From Acidobacteriota bacterium (lineage in GTDB: Bacteria > Acidobacteriota > Terriglobia > Terriglobales > Acidobacteriaceae): a stretch of DNA of 64,000 bases. Made by a program: the position numbers and the translations under genes. Of the stretch, positions 63,785 through 64,000 are shown one piece after another. Location: the NCBI GenBank assembly GCA_003225005.1, contig QIAN01000369.1, forward strand, positions 32,637 to 96,636, written 5' to 3'. Numbering within the stretch: the stretch's first letter is position 1; every line of letters begins with the position of its first letter. The notes under the pieces were generated by a model. It saw nothing but the letters and a program-made list of their open reading frames with translations, was not told where the DNA came from and made no database searches.

Positions 63785-63838
63785 CGTTGGATAGCGTTGG
63801 ATAGTGCGACCAGGGATAACCAGGGACAACCAGGGATA
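63785..63838. repeat. Short tandem repeats next to a transposase
   Basis: CGTTGGATAG occurs twice in a row (63785-63804), then after four bases ACCAGGGATA, ACCAGGGACA, ACCAGGGATA in tandem (63809-63838). All units are ten bases. They lie between the oxalate operon terminator and a transposase end. Confidence 0.75.
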
Positions 63839-63863
63839 GGGGCGGGCGACATAGAAGTGGATG

Positions 63864-64000
63864 TCAAGCCGCCAGAGCCTCGCGGCGTTCCTCCCAATAG
63901 TCCTCAAAACGGCCATTGAGATGAGAGCAGCGCAGTGCCAAGATCGCGTTGGCTCCCCGGACGGTCCAGAACATTCCCGATTGTTTGAGGCGAGAGCCGA
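63864..64000 (-). mobile_element. ISKra4-like transposase, C-terminal end (partial)
   Basis: The minus strand encodes SRLKQSGMFWTVRGANAILA, then LRCSHLNGRFEDYWEERREALAA and TGA at 63864-63866. The LKxSGMxWxxxGAxAIxxLR ... FEDYWE ending is that of ISKra4-type transposases. The start is beyond the window. The element end and any inverted repeat cannot be defined from here; the tandem repeats downstream may belong to it. Confidence 0.7.

Noticed and set aside
63785..63838. CRISPR array
   Set aside because: Repeats are ten bases and directly adjacent with no spacers.

Overview
The window looks like a GC-rich chromosome segment of a soil-type Acidobacteriota bacterium. This is an inference from gene content (TrmFO, a CADD-family protein, TonB/ExbB/ExbD-ExbD and SecDF-YajC-Tgt clusters, small secreted proteins, short palindromic repeats also placed inside genes); no rRNA or other lineage marker is present. 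I found no tRNA, rRNA, CRISPR array or replication origin. Genes lie on both strands in short operons, and an unusual number are broken by single frameshifts, stops or truncations. That means either real decay or base errors in a draft assembly, and the sequence alone cannot decide.

Layout. 1-2.3 kb (minus): the queuosine/7-deazaguanine operon queD-queE-small protein-queC, with queC leaving the left edge. 2.4-4.7 kb: a B12-binding radical SAM protein, then a VapBC-like pair with a frameshifted antitoxin. 4.7-8.5 kb: DinG-type helicase and the GTPase Der, divergent. 8.5-14.5 kb: ExbD remnant, outer-membrane protein, multi-pass membrane protein, FtsX remnant, trmFO, YdeI pseudogene, GNAT, two decayed SnoaL-like copies. 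14.5-21.1 kb: AhpD-like protein, selB, purL and purF. 21-31.7 kb: APC transporter with a USP-like tail, RDD protein, larE, DsbA-like and PpiC-like envelope proteins, biotin carboxylase with its biotin carrier, and a GT39-like glycosyltransferase. 31.7-36.6 kb: remnants (DoxX, M28 peptidase), a DUF1801 protein, a small secreted protein and a second GT39-like protein. 36.7-45.6 kb (minus): tonB, exbB, exbD, exbD, TPR lipoprotein; and tgt, yajC, secD, secF. 45.6-53.7 kb: phosphoesterase, PEP-mutase-like enzyme, CADD-family protein, mnmG, kinase pseudogene, cold-shock protein, TlpA-like protein, porin pseudogene.

The most interesting part is 53.9-63.7 kb (plus), which reads as an oxalate-use island. 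It holds a class V glyoxylate aminotransferase, an AAE3/Pcs60-type oxalate-CoA ligase, a ketopantoate-reductase-family protein that could be an oxalyl-CoA reductase, a FadR-type GntR regulator with a candidate operator, a three-gene ferredoxin-dependent oxalate oxidoreductase (gamma-delta fusion, alpha, beta) whose alpha subunit carries the oxalate-specific substitutions, and an OxlT-like MFS transporter followed by a strong terminator. The proposed logic is uptake of oxalate, an energy branch (oxalate to 2 CO2 plus reduced ferredoxin) and an assimilation branch (oxalate to oxalyl-CoA to glyoxylate to glycine). An ISKra4-like transposase end and short tandem repeats lie just beyond the island at the right edge.
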